Origin: Synechococcus sp. PCC 7502
GTDB lineage: Bacteria; Cyanobacteriota; Cyanobacteriia; Pseudanabaenales; Pseudanabaenaceae
NCBI RefSeq assembly: GCF_000317085.1
Contig: NC_019702.1
Coordinates: 1,270,394 to 1,334,393, forward strand
Direction of reading: 5' to 3'
DNA: 64,000 bases
Below, in pieces: positions 56,513 through 64,000 of the stretch. Made by a program: the position numbers and the translations under genes. How positions within the stretch are numbered: the first letter of the stretch is position 1; every line of letters starts with the position of its first letter. The notes below the pieces were generated by a model that did no database searches, was not told the origin of the DNA, and saw nothing but the letters and a program-made list of their open reading frames with translations.

Positions 56513-58177
56513 ATGACTCAAGTAATTACTCAAGCTCCTAGTACTGAAGCCTTTGAGCCAAATAAGCACTCACCTAAATCCCAATGGCGGGAATATTTTA
56601 GTTTTAGCACTGACCATAAGGTAATTGGGATTCAGTACCTAGTCACAACTTTTTTCTTTTATCTCATCGGTGGAGCTTTAGCCTCGGTAATTAGGGCTGA
56701 ACTTGCTACCCCTGACTCCGATTTGGTACCACCCGAACTCTACAATGGCTTATTTACAATTCACGGTACAGTCATGATCTTTTTATGGATTGTACCTGCG
56801 GTCACAGGTGGTTTTGGTAATTACCTGATCCCCTTAATGATTGGTGCCAGAGATATGGCATTCCCCAAGCTTAATGCTTTGGCATTTTGGATGATTCCAC
56901 CTGCTGGGGTGCTACTGATTAGCAGCTTTTTCTATGGACCATCTTCCACGGGATGGACAGCCTATCCACCTTTGAGTATTCTCACCGATCAACATTTCGG
57001 ACAAGCAGTATGGATTGCCAGCATTATTATTCTGGGAACATCTTCAATTTTGGGAGCGGTTAATTTTGTGGTTACCATTCTATCTATGCGGATGCCCGGT
57101 ATGGGAATGTTTGATATGCCTTTACTCTGTTGGGCTATTCTCTCAGCCTCTGGTTTAGTCCTAATTGCTACTCCAGTTTTAGCAGGGGCAATGATTTTGC
57201 TAGGCTTTGATCTATTGGCGGGAACAGCATTTTTTAATCCTACGGGTGGCGGAAATCCTGTGGTTTATCAGCATTTATTCTGGTTCTATTCCCATCCTGC
57301 GGTTTATGTGATGATTCTGCCCATTTTTGGCGTGATTTCGGAAATTTTACCCGTACATTCCCGTAAGCCAATTTTTGGATATAAGGCGATCGCCTACTCC
57401 AGTATGATTATCTGCATTTTAGGGCTAGTTGTATGGGCGCACCACATGTTTACCAGTGGAACTCCGAATTGGCTCCGCATGTTCTTTATGATTGCCACAC
57501 TGCTAGTAGCTGTACCTACAGGTATTAAGGTATTTAGTTGGATTGCAACTTTGTGGGGTGGAAAATTGCGCTTAGAAAGTCCTCTCCTATTTGCGATCGG
57601 ATTTATCTCGATGTTCGTAGTTGGCGGTCTAAGTGGCGTAATGCTTGGTTCTGTACCTGTGGATATTCACCTCCATGATACTTATTTTATCGTGGCTCAC
57701 TTTCACTATGTGTTGTTTGGGGGCAGTGTGTTTGGCATTTATGCAGGTATTTACCATTGGTTTCCGAAGATGACAGGAAAGATGCTAAACGAGTTTTGGG
57801 GCAAAGTCCATTTCTTTTTGACCTTTGTTGGATTCAATCTTTGCTTTCTACCTATGCACCTACTGGGTTTACAGGGAATGCCTAGAAGGGTAGCGCAGTA
57901 CGATCCCCAGTTTGCTTCAATTAATGTAATTTGTACGATTGGGGCGTTTTTATTAGCAATTTCCACCTTCCCATTTTTATTCAATGTCATTTTTAGCTGG
58001 ATCAAAGGCGAAAAAGCTACGGATAATCCTTGGAATGGTTTGACTTTAGAATGGACAACTAGCTCTCCCCCGATTGTGGAAAATTGGCATGGTGATCCAG
58101 TGTTAAAAACAGGACCCTACGATTACGGTTTGGAATACGCCCATGAAGCTGACCTTTTGGCAGAGCCTACTCATTAG
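56513..58177 (+). CDS. ctaD: Cytochrome c oxidase subunit I (CtaD), A2 type
   Basis: The catalytic heme-copper subunit of terminal oxidase. Twelve membrane segments; heme and copper ligands lie in IHGTVMIF, HLFWFYSHPAVYV (CuB His and cross-linked His-Tyr), HHMF and HFHYVLFGG. FYSHPAVY (instead of HPEVY) marks the A2 subfamily, in which the channel glutamate is replaced by a Tyr-Ser pair. The 554-residue length is normal. It lies between ctaC (38 nt) and ctaE (56 nt), one operon. Confidence 0.97.
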   Translation: MTQVITQAPSTEAFEPNKHSPKSQWREYFSFSTDHKVIGIQYLVTTFFFYLIGGALASVIRAELATPDSDLVPPELYNGLFTIHGTVMIFLWIVPAVTGGFGNYLIPLMIGARDMAFPKLNALAFWMIPPAGVLLISSFFYGPSSTGWTAYPPLSILTDQHFGQAVWIASIIILGTSSILGAVNFVVTILSMRMPGMGMFDMPLLCWAILSASGLVLIATPVLAGAMILLGFDLLAGTAFFNPTGGGNPVVYQHLFWFYSHPAVYVMILPIFGVISEILPVHSRKPIFGYKAIAYSSMIICILGLVVWAHHMFTSGTPNWLRMFFMIATLLVAVPTGIKVFSWIATLWGGKLRLESPLLFAIGFISMFVVGGLSGVMLGSVPVDIHLHDTYFIVAHFHYVLFGGSVFGIYAGIYHWFPKMTGKMLNEFWGKVHFFLTFVGFNLCFLPMHLLGLQGMPRRVAQYDPQFASINVICTIGAFLLAISTFPFLFNVIFSWIKGEKATDNPWNGLTLEWTTSSPPIVENWHGDPVLKTGPYDYGLEYAHEADLLAEPTH

Positions 58178-58233
58178 TACTCCACTAGTAGATCAAGGAA
58201 GATTCAAGGAAATATATTAGGAAATAATATTTT

Positions 58234-58845
58234 ATGCAAAGTGCAATTACTGACTCAACTGAAAATCTGGCGATCGCTGAAACTTCCCACGGGCACCATG
58301 AACATCCTGACCTGCGCGTATTTGGACTAATTGTGTTTCTATGTTCAGAAGGAATGCTATTTCTAGGACTGTTTGCCGCCTATTTAACCTTTAGGGCAGT
58401 ATCAACGGAATGGCCCCCTGCTGGTACACCAGAGCTAGAGATTCTGCTACCCGGTATTAACACAATCATTTTGCTATCTAGTAGTTTGGTAATTCATCAA
58501 GCCGATCATGCCATTAAAAAAGATGATATTAAGGCAGTGCGGTGGTGGTTTCTTCTAACTTTTATTATGGGAGCAACTTTTCTGGCGGGACAAGTTTATG
58601 AGTATCAGCACCTAGAATTTGGCTTGACTAGTAATTTGTTTGCTAGCACTTTTTATGTGCTTACGGGCTTCCACGGGTTCCATGTATTTGTGGGGCTAAC
58701 TTTAATTGCAATTATGGGGATCAAGTCTTTTCAAAAGGGTGCTTTTTTAGGTGGTAAGCACTATGGTATTGAGGCTGCTTCAATTTATTGGCATTTTGTC
58801 GATATTATCTGGGTAGTTCTGTTTTTAATGCTTTATATTCTCTAG
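58234..58845 (+). CDS. ctaE: Cytochrome c oxidase subunit III (CtaE)
   Basis: A 203-residue subunit III with five membrane segments (EGMLFLGLFAAYL, TIILLSSSLVIHQ, WWFLLTFIMGATFLAGQ, LTGFHGFHVFVGLTLI, YWHFVDIIWVVLFLML). The short length without the two N-terminal helices is usual for cyanobacterial and many bacterial subunits III. The motif FHGFHVFVG and HFVDIIWV identify the family. Last gene of the operon; it converges with the M23 gene only 3 nt after its stop. Confidence 0.96.
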   Translation: MQSAITDSTENLAIAETSHGHHEHPDLRVFGLIVFLCSEGMLFLGLFAAYLTFRAVSTEWPPAGTPELEILLPGINTIILLSSSLVIHQADHAIKKDDIKAVRWWFLLTFIMGATFLAGQVYEYQHLEFGLTSNLFASTFYVLTGFHGFHVFVGLTLIAIMGIKSFQKGAFLGGKHYGIEAASIYWHFVDIIWVVLFLMLYIL

Positions 58846-58848
58846 GCT

Positions 58849-59973
58849 TTATAAAAACTGTGCTGGATCGACTGGTTCCCCATTTACTCGAACTTCAAAG
58901 TGGAGATGGGGACCAGTGGAAAAACCTGTGGAGCCAACTCGGGCGATCGGTTGTCCCTTTTGGATCGCTTGACCTTCGGTTACATATACTTCACTGGTGT
59001 GACCATAGAGGGTGCTAATACCGTTACCATGCTCAATAATTACCGCATTACCATAGCCACCGTACCAGCCCGCAAACACAACGTTACCGCTATCGGCGGC
59101 ATAGATTACCGTACCGTAATCCGCCCCAAAGTCCATACCAGAATGAAATTTTTGATAGCCTAAAATTGGGTGCATACGGTAGCCAAAGGGACTAGTAATC
59201 GGTGCAATTACTGGATACATCATCTGTCCAGTGCCGGGGATTATGCTATCGGGAGTGAAGGTTTTAGCCAGAATGATATTTCTAATTTGGATGGAGTCTT
59301 GAACTAATCTCGATTCGGCGGCTTCGAGGGCTTGGCGATCGCTTTTTAATCTGGTGACTACTTGTGCCTGAGCAGTGGCTTGTGCCTCAAAGTTTTGCTT
59401 TTGCTGTGCTAGTTCTTGATTAAGCAGAATAATTTGATTTTGGGTGTTGATGATGGTTTGAGCTTGGTCATTGACTAGATCGTTACTATGCTTAAGGGTA
59501 GCTAAAAGTGTGCGATCGCTTTTATAAATTACGCTTAACTGACGGCGGCGATCTAAAAATTGGGATAAGTCTTTACTGCTTAGTAATAAAGCCCACCACT
59601 GGGCAGTTTGTTGTTTTTGGAGATACTGTAGTCTTGATGTTGTAGCTGTGCGTTGCAGTTCTAAAGCTTGGGTGGATTTTTCCAGTTGTGCTTGTAAATT
59701 TTTGAGGCTAGTGGAACTGTCACTTAGTTTTTGTTGATTTTTTTGGATTTCGGCATCGGTAGCTTGTACGTTTTTACGAAGTAGGTCTAATCTAATTTCG
59801 GCGGGCTTAGCAATCGCATTGATTTGTGCCTGTTGTTTTTGAATTAACTCCCGTTGTTCAATTACCTGTTGCTGATAGTTTTGCAAATCTTGAATCGATT
59901 GGGCTAGAGCTGTTGCTGGAAATTGGGCTAATACAAGGATTAGTAGGCTTAATAACCAAGATATTTTGATCAT
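58849..59973 (-). CDS. EnvC/NlpD-like murein hydrolase activator with M23 domain
   Basis: A 374-residue exported protein. Order: signal peptide (ISWLLSLLILVLAQFPATALA, ~3-24), a long coiled coil (~27-225, rich in Gln/Leu) and a LytM/M23 domain at ~250-370 with the zinc motifs HSGMDFGADYG and HLHFEVR. All four metal residues of active M23 peptidases appear present (H, D, H, H), so it could be an endopeptidase, but the coiled-coil architecture is that of EnvC, which activates amidases at the septum. Presence of minD/minE 1 kb away fits a cell division context. Confidence 0.9.
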   Translation of the reverse strand: MIKISWLLSLLILVLAQFPATALAQSIQDLQNYQQQVIEQRELIQKQQAQINAIAKPAEIRLDLLRKNVQATDAEIQKNQQKLSDSSTSLKNLQAQLEKSTQALELQRTATTSRLQYLQKQQTAQWWALLLSSKDLSQFLDRRRQLSVIYKSDRTLLATLKHSNDLVNDQAQTIINTQNQIILLNQELAQQKQNFEAQATAQAQVVTRLKSDRQALEAAESRLVQDSIQIRNIILAKTFTPDSIIPGTGQMMYPVIAPITSPFGYRMHPILGYQKFHSGMDFGADYGTVIYAADSGNVVFAGWYGGYGNAVIIEHGNGISTLYGHTSEVYVTEGQAIQKGQPIARVGSTGFSTGPHLHFEVRVNGEPVDPAQFL

Positions 59974-60069
59974 GCTGCAATTGAATTTGGCACCCCAGCC
60001 TAATATAGGTTAAAAAAAGGCTAGACTGACTGTAAAGATATTACAAGTTTTGGCATCTGCATCACTAAT

Positions 60070-60327
60070 ATGGAAGTCCCCTACATATATTACATCCCAA
60101 TTTATCCAGATGATGACTGCTCAGAGACGCTGATGCATTTATTTAGCGGTGAACCGGGTTTAGATATTAAAATTTTGGCTCTCTTAAAAGAACTAGACCA
60201 TCGGGAACGTAAGGGAGAAGGGGTAAATTATATTCAAGAGTTTGAAGATAAAATTGGCTTAAAACGAGTCTTAGTTCATCAATTACACCGCGATCGCAAT
60301 CGCTTTTTTACAGCGCAGCCTAAGTAA
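60070..60327 (+). CDS. Conserved-looking small cyanobacterial protein, hypothetical
   Basis: Not recognised. 85 residues, soluble, with an acidic first half (YPDDDCSETL) and a basic helical end (RKGEGVNYIQEFEDKIGLKRVLVHQLHRDRN). The good spread of residues, a clean ATG and a frame with no breaks suggest a gene. It overlaps the 3' end of the formyl-THF ligase gene convergently by 8 nt. Confidence 0.55.
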   Translation: MEVPYIYYIPIYPDDDCSETLMHLFSGEPGLDIKILALLKELDHRERKGEGVNYIQEFEDKIGLKRVLVHQLHRDRNRFFTAQPK

Positions 60328-60892
60328 TCCTGTCAATCCCTTTTTCGGTGCATACTGCCTGTATTGGTAAGTCCCATGCTTGGTTTGGCAAGGTTTCAAG
60401 GTAAAAGTCTGCAAATACCACGCCAATGGTAAAGCTCGTTTGAATAACTAAAAATCGATCATAGAATCCACCACCGTAACCTAAACGATAGCCTTTCCGA
60501 TCAATGGCGATCGCTGGCACTAAGATTAAATCCACATGATCTAGGTTAATTCTTGGTAAATCTGGTTTAGGTTCGAGGATGTCAAACTTTCCAACTTCAG
60601 TAGATTCAGGAAAGCGATCGGGTCGAATTTGGTACCAATCTAAGTTCTTATTTTGATTAAGACACTTGGGAAATCCCCAAACTTTCCGTGGAAATTGTTG
60701 CCAGAGATGAGATAAATCTGGTTCTTGCCGAAAACTGATAAACCCTAAAATCACCTCAGCATTTTGAACTAGCTCTGATGCGGCTAGATGGTTGCAAATT
60801 TTTTGACTTTGTTGTTGCCAAGCTAATTTAGAAAGCGATCGCCGTTTTGATAATAATTCTCGCCGTAATTCAATTTTGGGATTTATTTGCAA
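60320..60892 (-). CDS. 5-formyltetrahydrofolate cyclo-ligase
   Basis: A 190-residue enzyme that converts 5-formyl-THF to 5,10-methenyl-THF with ATP. Family features: N-terminal basic region RRELLSKRRSL for phosphate contact, FGFISFRQEPD-like block, and the signature GYGGGFYDRFL near residue 145, followed by a C-terminal strand (GVVFADF). The frame starts at TTG (60892) because no ATG is near; the family N-terminus matches this start. It is divergent from minD. Confidence 0.92.
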   Translation of the reverse strand: MQINPKIELRRELLSKRRSLSKLAWQQQSQKICNHLAASELVQNAEVILGFISFRQEPDLSHLWQQFPRKVWGFPKCLNQNKNLDWYQIRPDRFPESTEVGKFDILEPKPDLPRINLDHVDLILVPAIAIDRKGYRLGYGGGFYDRFLVIQTSFTIGVVFADFYLETLPNQAWDLPIQAVCTEKGIDRIT

Positions 60893-61054
60893 TTTTTAAT
60901 TTAATTAATCTTGATTAATCTGGATATATTACTCATACAGAAAAGGGTTACATGAACTCAGGGGTTAAGTCAATCTGGACTAATCTGGCGGCGTAATCCT
61001 GAGTATAAACAGCTATAGTCAGCTATACTTTAGAATAAATTTTTATAGTATCTA

Positions 61055-61858
61055 ATGAGTCGTACCATTGTTGTTACCTCTGGCAAGGGAGGGGTTGGCA
61101 AAACTACATCTACCGCAAATCTAGGTATGGCACTAGCTCGCCTAGGTCGAAAAGTTGTTCTAGTTGATGCCGATTTTGGTTTGCGAAATTTGGATTTACT
61201 ATTGGGACTAGAAAATCGTGTGGTTTACACAGCTTTAGAGGTAATTGCCCGAGAATGCAAACTAGATCAAGCATTAGTCAAGGATAAACGTCAGCCCAAT
61301 TTATCCCTATTAGCAGCACCCCAAACTCGCAATAAAACAGCGATTACGGCTGGTCACATGAAGGCTTTAGTCGAGGTTTTAAGCAGACACTTTGATTATG
61401 TCTTGGTAGATTGTCCGGCAGGAATTGAAACGGGATTTCAAAATGCGATCGCTGGGGCAAAGGAAGCAATAATTGTTACCACTCCAGAAATTTCGGCAGT
61501 GCGGGATGCGGATCGGGTAATTGGCTTACTAGAAGCAAATCGGATTAAAGATATTAAGCTGATCCTCAATCGTTTACGTCCAACTATGGTCAAAAATAAT
61601 GACATGATGAGCGTGGAAGACGTGCTGGAAATTCTATCTGTGAAGCTAATTGGCGTTATTCCTGAAGATGAGCAGGTAATTGTTTCTACCAACAAAGGGG
61701 AGCCACTGGTTTTAGCAGAAAAGTTGTCTTTAGCAGGTGAGGCATACGATAATACCGCCCAAAGATTAGATGGCAAAGAAGTGGATTTTCTCGACTTTTC
61801 ACCCACCAACAATTCAATTTTTGCCCGATTAGGCAGATGGCTTAGAGGTAACCCATGA
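61055..61858 (+). CDS. minD: Septum site-determining protein MinD
   Basis: MinD is a membrane-bound ATPase that with MinC and MinE places the division site. The 267-residue sequence has the deviant Walker A KGGVGKTT (11-18), Walker B-like VLVDCPAGIE, and a C-terminal amphipathic helix for membrane binding (FARLGRWLRG). It is the first gene of a minDE unit, sharing four nucleotides with minE (ATGA). minC is not adjacent, since the upstream gene is on the other strand. Confidence 0.96.
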   Translation: MSRTIVVTSGKGGVGKTTSTANLGMALARLGRKVVLVDADFGLRNLDLLLGLENRVVYTALEVIARECKLDQALVKDKRQPNLSLLAAPQTRNKTAITAGHMKALVEVLSRHFDYVLVDCPAGIETGFQNAIAGAKEAIIVTTPEISAVRDADRVIGLLEANRIKDIKLILNRLRPTMVKNNDMMSVEDVLEILSVKLIGVIPEDEQVIVSTNKGEPLVLAEKLSLAGEAYDNTAQRLDGKEVDFLDFSPTNNSIFARLGRWLRGNP

Positions 61859-62166
61859 TTATTACCGAAATTCTGGAACGTTTATTTGCTGGACAAAAAT
61901 CCAATAGTCGAGGACAGGTTAAACAACGGCTGAAATTTATTCTGGCTCACGATCGGGCAGCTTTAACGCCAAAGATGCTAGAAGATATGCGTAAGGAGAT
62001 TTTGGCTGTGGTGTCTAAGTACGTGGAGCTAGATGAAGATGGCTTGGATGTGACACTAGAATCTGACAATCGCATGACCGCCCTAATTGCCAATTTGCCC
62101 ATTCGTAAAGTTAGAAATCCCATAACCGAAGAAACCAGTGCAGAAATTGAGGCTATTATCGAGTAA
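61855..62166 (+). CDS. minE: Cell division topological specificity factor MinE
   Basis: MinE stimulates MinD ATPase and drives oscillation. The 103-residue protein has the family motif AGQKSNSRGQVKQRLKFILAHDRAALTPKMLEDM in its first 60 residues (anti-MinCD and MinD-binding region) and a C-terminal dimerisation/topological domain (DVTLESDNRMTALIANLPI). It is somewhat longer than E. coli MinE (88). It overlaps minD. Confidence 0.93.
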   Translation: MIITEILERLFAGQKSNSRGQVKQRLKFILAHDRAALTPKMLEDMRKEILAVVSKYVELDEDGLDVTLESDNRMTALIANLPIRKVRNPITEETSAEIEAIIE

Positions 62167-62203
62167 ACCTACCATCTAAAAATCCTCTTGTTAAAAGTGC
62201 TTT

Positions 62204-63223
62204 GTGAAAACTGTCTATAGAATTTTGGATGCTAATCTTGATCGGGCGCGGGAAGGACTGCGTGTGATTGAAGAATGGTGTCGCTTTGGTTTAGAAAACG
62301 CTAATCTGACTGCTCAATGTAAACAACTACGGCAGGAATTAGGCTCTTGGCATCAAGATGAATTTAAGCTAGCTAGAAATACGATTACGGATGTTGGTAC
62401 AGCAATTAGTCATCCTTTGGAAATCCAGAGAGAGGATGTTCATGGGGTTTTAGGGGCAAATTTGGCAAGGGTGCAAGAGGCGTTAAGAGTTTTAGAGGAA
62501 TATAGCAAGATTGACCAACCTGCTATGAGTGCGGCTATCAAGCAAATACGGTACCAAGTTTATATAATTGAAAGTGCCTTAATCGGTAAAAGACAAAAAA
62601 ACCTACAAAAATTAAATGAGTCCCTGCTGTATTTAGTGACCATGCCCAGCCCTAATCTATTGGAAACGGTGGAAAGTTGTCTCAAGGCTGGGTTATCTCT
62701 AGTTCAGTATCGAGATAAGGATATTAATGATTCCGAACGGATGGCGATCGCTACTCAATTATGTGAACTTTGCCATAGTTATAATGCGCTGTTTTTGGTG
62801 AATGATCGGGTGGATATAGCCTTGGCAGTGGGTGCCGATGGAGTTCATTTAGGGCAGACTGATTTTCCCATTGCGATCGCTCGAAAATTACTAGGATCAG
62901 ATGCCATTATCGGACAATCTACAACTAGTCCCCAAGAATTAGAAATTGCTTTGAATAACGATGTGGACTATGTAGGTGTAGGTCCAGTATTTGCCACGCC
63001 AACTAAACCGGGTAAAGCTGCGGCAGGTTTTGAATATGTCAGCTATGCTGCTCAAAAGTTAACTATTCCTTGGTATGCGATTGGGGGAATTGATGCCGAT
63101 AATTTAGCTGACGTGATTAAGGCTGGTGCCAAAAGAGTGGCAGTGGTGCGATCGCTAATTCAAGCCTCAAGCCCAAATCTGACGACTCAAAATCTTCTTA
63201 ATCAACTGCGATCGGCTACTTAG
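62204..63223 (+). CDS. thiE: Thiamine phosphate synthase ThiE (with N-terminal cyanobacterial extension)
   Basis: ThiE joins HMP-pyrophosphate with thiazole phosphate to thiamine phosphate. The C-terminal ~210 residues are the TIM-barrel ThiE: LVQYRDKD (~165), LFLVNDRVDIALAVGADGVHLGQ, IIGQSTTSP, GVGPVFATPTKPG and AIGGIDADN. The N-terminal ~130 residues (VYRILDANLDRAREGLRVIEEW) are a helical domain typical for cyanobacterial and other fused ThiE proteins. It starts with GTG. No TPP riboswitch was seen in the 37 nt before it. Confidence 0.95.
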   Translation: MKTVYRILDANLDRAREGLRVIEEWCRFGLENANLTAQCKQLRQELGSWHQDEFKLARNTITDVGTAISHPLEIQREDVHGVLGANLARVQEALRVLEEYSKIDQPAMSAAIKQIRYQVYIIESALIGKRQKNLQKLNESLLYLVTMPSPNLLETVESCLKAGLSLVQYRDKDINDSERMAIATQLCELCHSYNALFLVNDRVDIALAVGADGVHLGQTDFPIAIARKLLGSDAIIGQSTTSPQELEIALNNDVDYVGVGPVFATPTKPGKAAAGFEYVSYAAQKLTIPWYAIGGIDADNLADVIKAGAKRVAVVRSLIQASSPNLTTQNLLNQLRSAT

Positions 63224-63244
63224 TTATTTTTAAAAGTGTTAATT

Positions 63245-64000
63245 TTAAGTGGATGGCGTGTAACCTGGAATTTTTGTTAAATCGACATCATCAATTTGAT
63301 CGGTAGCAATAAACTCTTCAGCGTACTTGAGATAAACTTTCTCGTTAATAAATAAATCAAATAGGTCGGGATCGATATGGGAATTAAGCTTCATTTTGCC
63401 AAGGATGTGCAAGCATTCAGTTAAGGTTTTCCCTTTTTTATAGGGGCGATCTGTGGCACTTAATGCCTCAAAGATGTCAGCAATCCCCATCATCCGCGCA
63501 GGAATAGACATTTGCTCCCTAGTTAATCCTCTCGGATAGCCCTTGCCATCCATCCGTTCATGGTGTCCGCTTGCATACTCCGGGACACGGCGTAGGTTCT
63601 TGGGATAGGGTAATGCCTCTAACATTTCAATGGTCACTTTCATGTGATCGTTAATAATCTGTCGCTCTTCATTGGTCAGCGTACCGAAGGTAATATCAAG
63701 GTTATAAAATTCATCCTCAGTTAAAAATGGGACATCTTCACCATGCTCATTGATCCATCGGTATTTCTGCATTTCTCGCAATCTAGCTTTATCCTGATCT
63801 GACATTCTTTCGCTGCCAATATTACAAAATCGGAGAAACTGGCGATCGCTCTCTAGCTGCTGTAGATAGTTTTGATGATTTATCTCTAGTTCAGATAGGG
63901 TTTCAGTTAGGGGTGTGGTCTGGTCATGCCCTTCTAAAATTGCTATTTTTTCCTTTAAGTATTTGATCTCGGCATCTCGCTTTAAAACCTCAAATCTTGT
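63245..64000 (-). CDS. HD-GYP-like signalling protein, C-terminal part
   Basis: The frame is open to the right edge of the window, so the first ATG at 63805 is internal and the N-terminus is missing. The visible ~250 residues begin with a coiled coil (KRDAEIKYLKEKI, ETLSELEINHQNYLQQLE) and then show the HD-GYP end: HHERMDGKGYP, RMMGIADIFEALSATDRPYKKGKT, and a C-terminal helix. HD-GYP proteins hydrolyse cyclic di-GMP. The canonical HD-x-G-K motif expected ~40 residues before HHERMDG is replaced by WINEHGEDVPFLTEDEF, so this is a variant class, perhaps regulatory or with another substrate. Confidence 0.85.
   Translation of the reverse strand, partial: TRFEVLKRDAEIKYLKEKIAILEGHDQTTPLTETLSELEINHQNYLQQLESDRQFLRFCNIGSERMSDQDKARLREMQKYRWINEHGEDVPFLTEDEFYNLDITFGTLTNEERQIINDHMKVTIEMLEALPYPKNLRRVPEYASGHHERMDGKGYPRGLTREQMSIPARMMGIADIFEALSATDRPYKKGKTLTECLHILGKMKLNSHIDPDLFDLFINEKVYLKYAEEFIATDQIDDVDLTKIPGYTPST

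Overview
The window is a cyanobacterial chromosome segment. The evidence is the dense scatter of HIP1 palindromes (GCGATCGC), light-independent housekeeping of phototrophs (NDH-1 subunits NdhF and NdhL, light-dependent protochlorophyllide reductase, Ycf46-like AAA protein, DUF3007 and DUF3531 proteins), a cyanobacterial A2-type cytochrome oxidase operon, and a moderate to low G+C content. The protein style (GSAGLGKT RuvB, RTX nuclease, many short intergenic gaps) would fit a Pseudanabaena-like or thin-filament/unicellular freshwater lineage, but the genus cannot be proven from this window alone.

Layout. 1-9 kb: end of ndhF with its terminator, a metallophosphoesterase, a membrane-anchored phospholipase D-fold protein with an inserted EF-hand loop, a dead IS630 fragment, uvrC, a GT4 glycosyltransferase, ruvB, and a 42-bp tandem repeat in front of a small basic protein. 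9-16 kb: a 1787-residue RTX-type extracellular nuclease followed by a surface protein with a PFE/PEP-CTERM-like tail. 16-24 kb: cysK (broken by a one-base frameshift) and cysE, a Ser/Thr kinase with a TPR protein and a PsiE-like membrane protein, a PLP enzyme of the methionine gamma-lyase/aluminium-resistance family, accC. 24-25 kb: a degenerate IS5-type element with intact inverted repeats. 25-32 kb: ftsH, ycf46, tRNA-Ile(CAU), a CNNM/CorC transporter, purQ, ndhL and its DUF3007 partner, a small P-loop ATPase.

32.4-34.2 kb is a small plastic island: a decayed antitoxin-like gene, the tail of a tyrosine recombinase, a RelE/ParE-like small protein overlapping a Shedu-type (DUF4263) nuclease, and a broken PD-(D/E)XK-like hypothetical gene. 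34-38 kb: pterin dehydratase, mnmG, mscL and an inositol monophosphatase family gene. 38.0-39.9 kb: a two-gene cassette made of an SMC/OLD-like AAA ATPase and a PIN-like nuclease, the best candidate here for an uncharacterised defence module.

40-64 kb is mostly core: murC-murB; a prxQ-DUF3531-amino acid permease unit; a parallel beta-helix protein with a SPOR tail; an ABC exporter-CNNM-[2Fe-2S]/cyclase operon; por; a GT2 polysaccharide synthase; rnc (with an altered catalytic residue); amt; ctaCDE; an M23 murein hydrolase activator; 5-formyl-THF cyclo-ligase; minDE (no minC beside it); thiE; and the C-terminal part of an HD-GYP-like regulator that runs off the window end.

The genes do not form one pathway. 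The themes are cell envelope and division (murB, murC, minD, minE, EnvC-like, mscL, glycosyltransferases), respiration/photosynthesis (ndhF, ndhL, por, ctaCDE), sulfur and nitrogen assimilation (cysK, cysE, amt), DNA/RNA repair and processing (uvrC, ruvB, rnc, mnmG), and two small accessory islands that look like defence or toxin modules with mobile-element scars close by.
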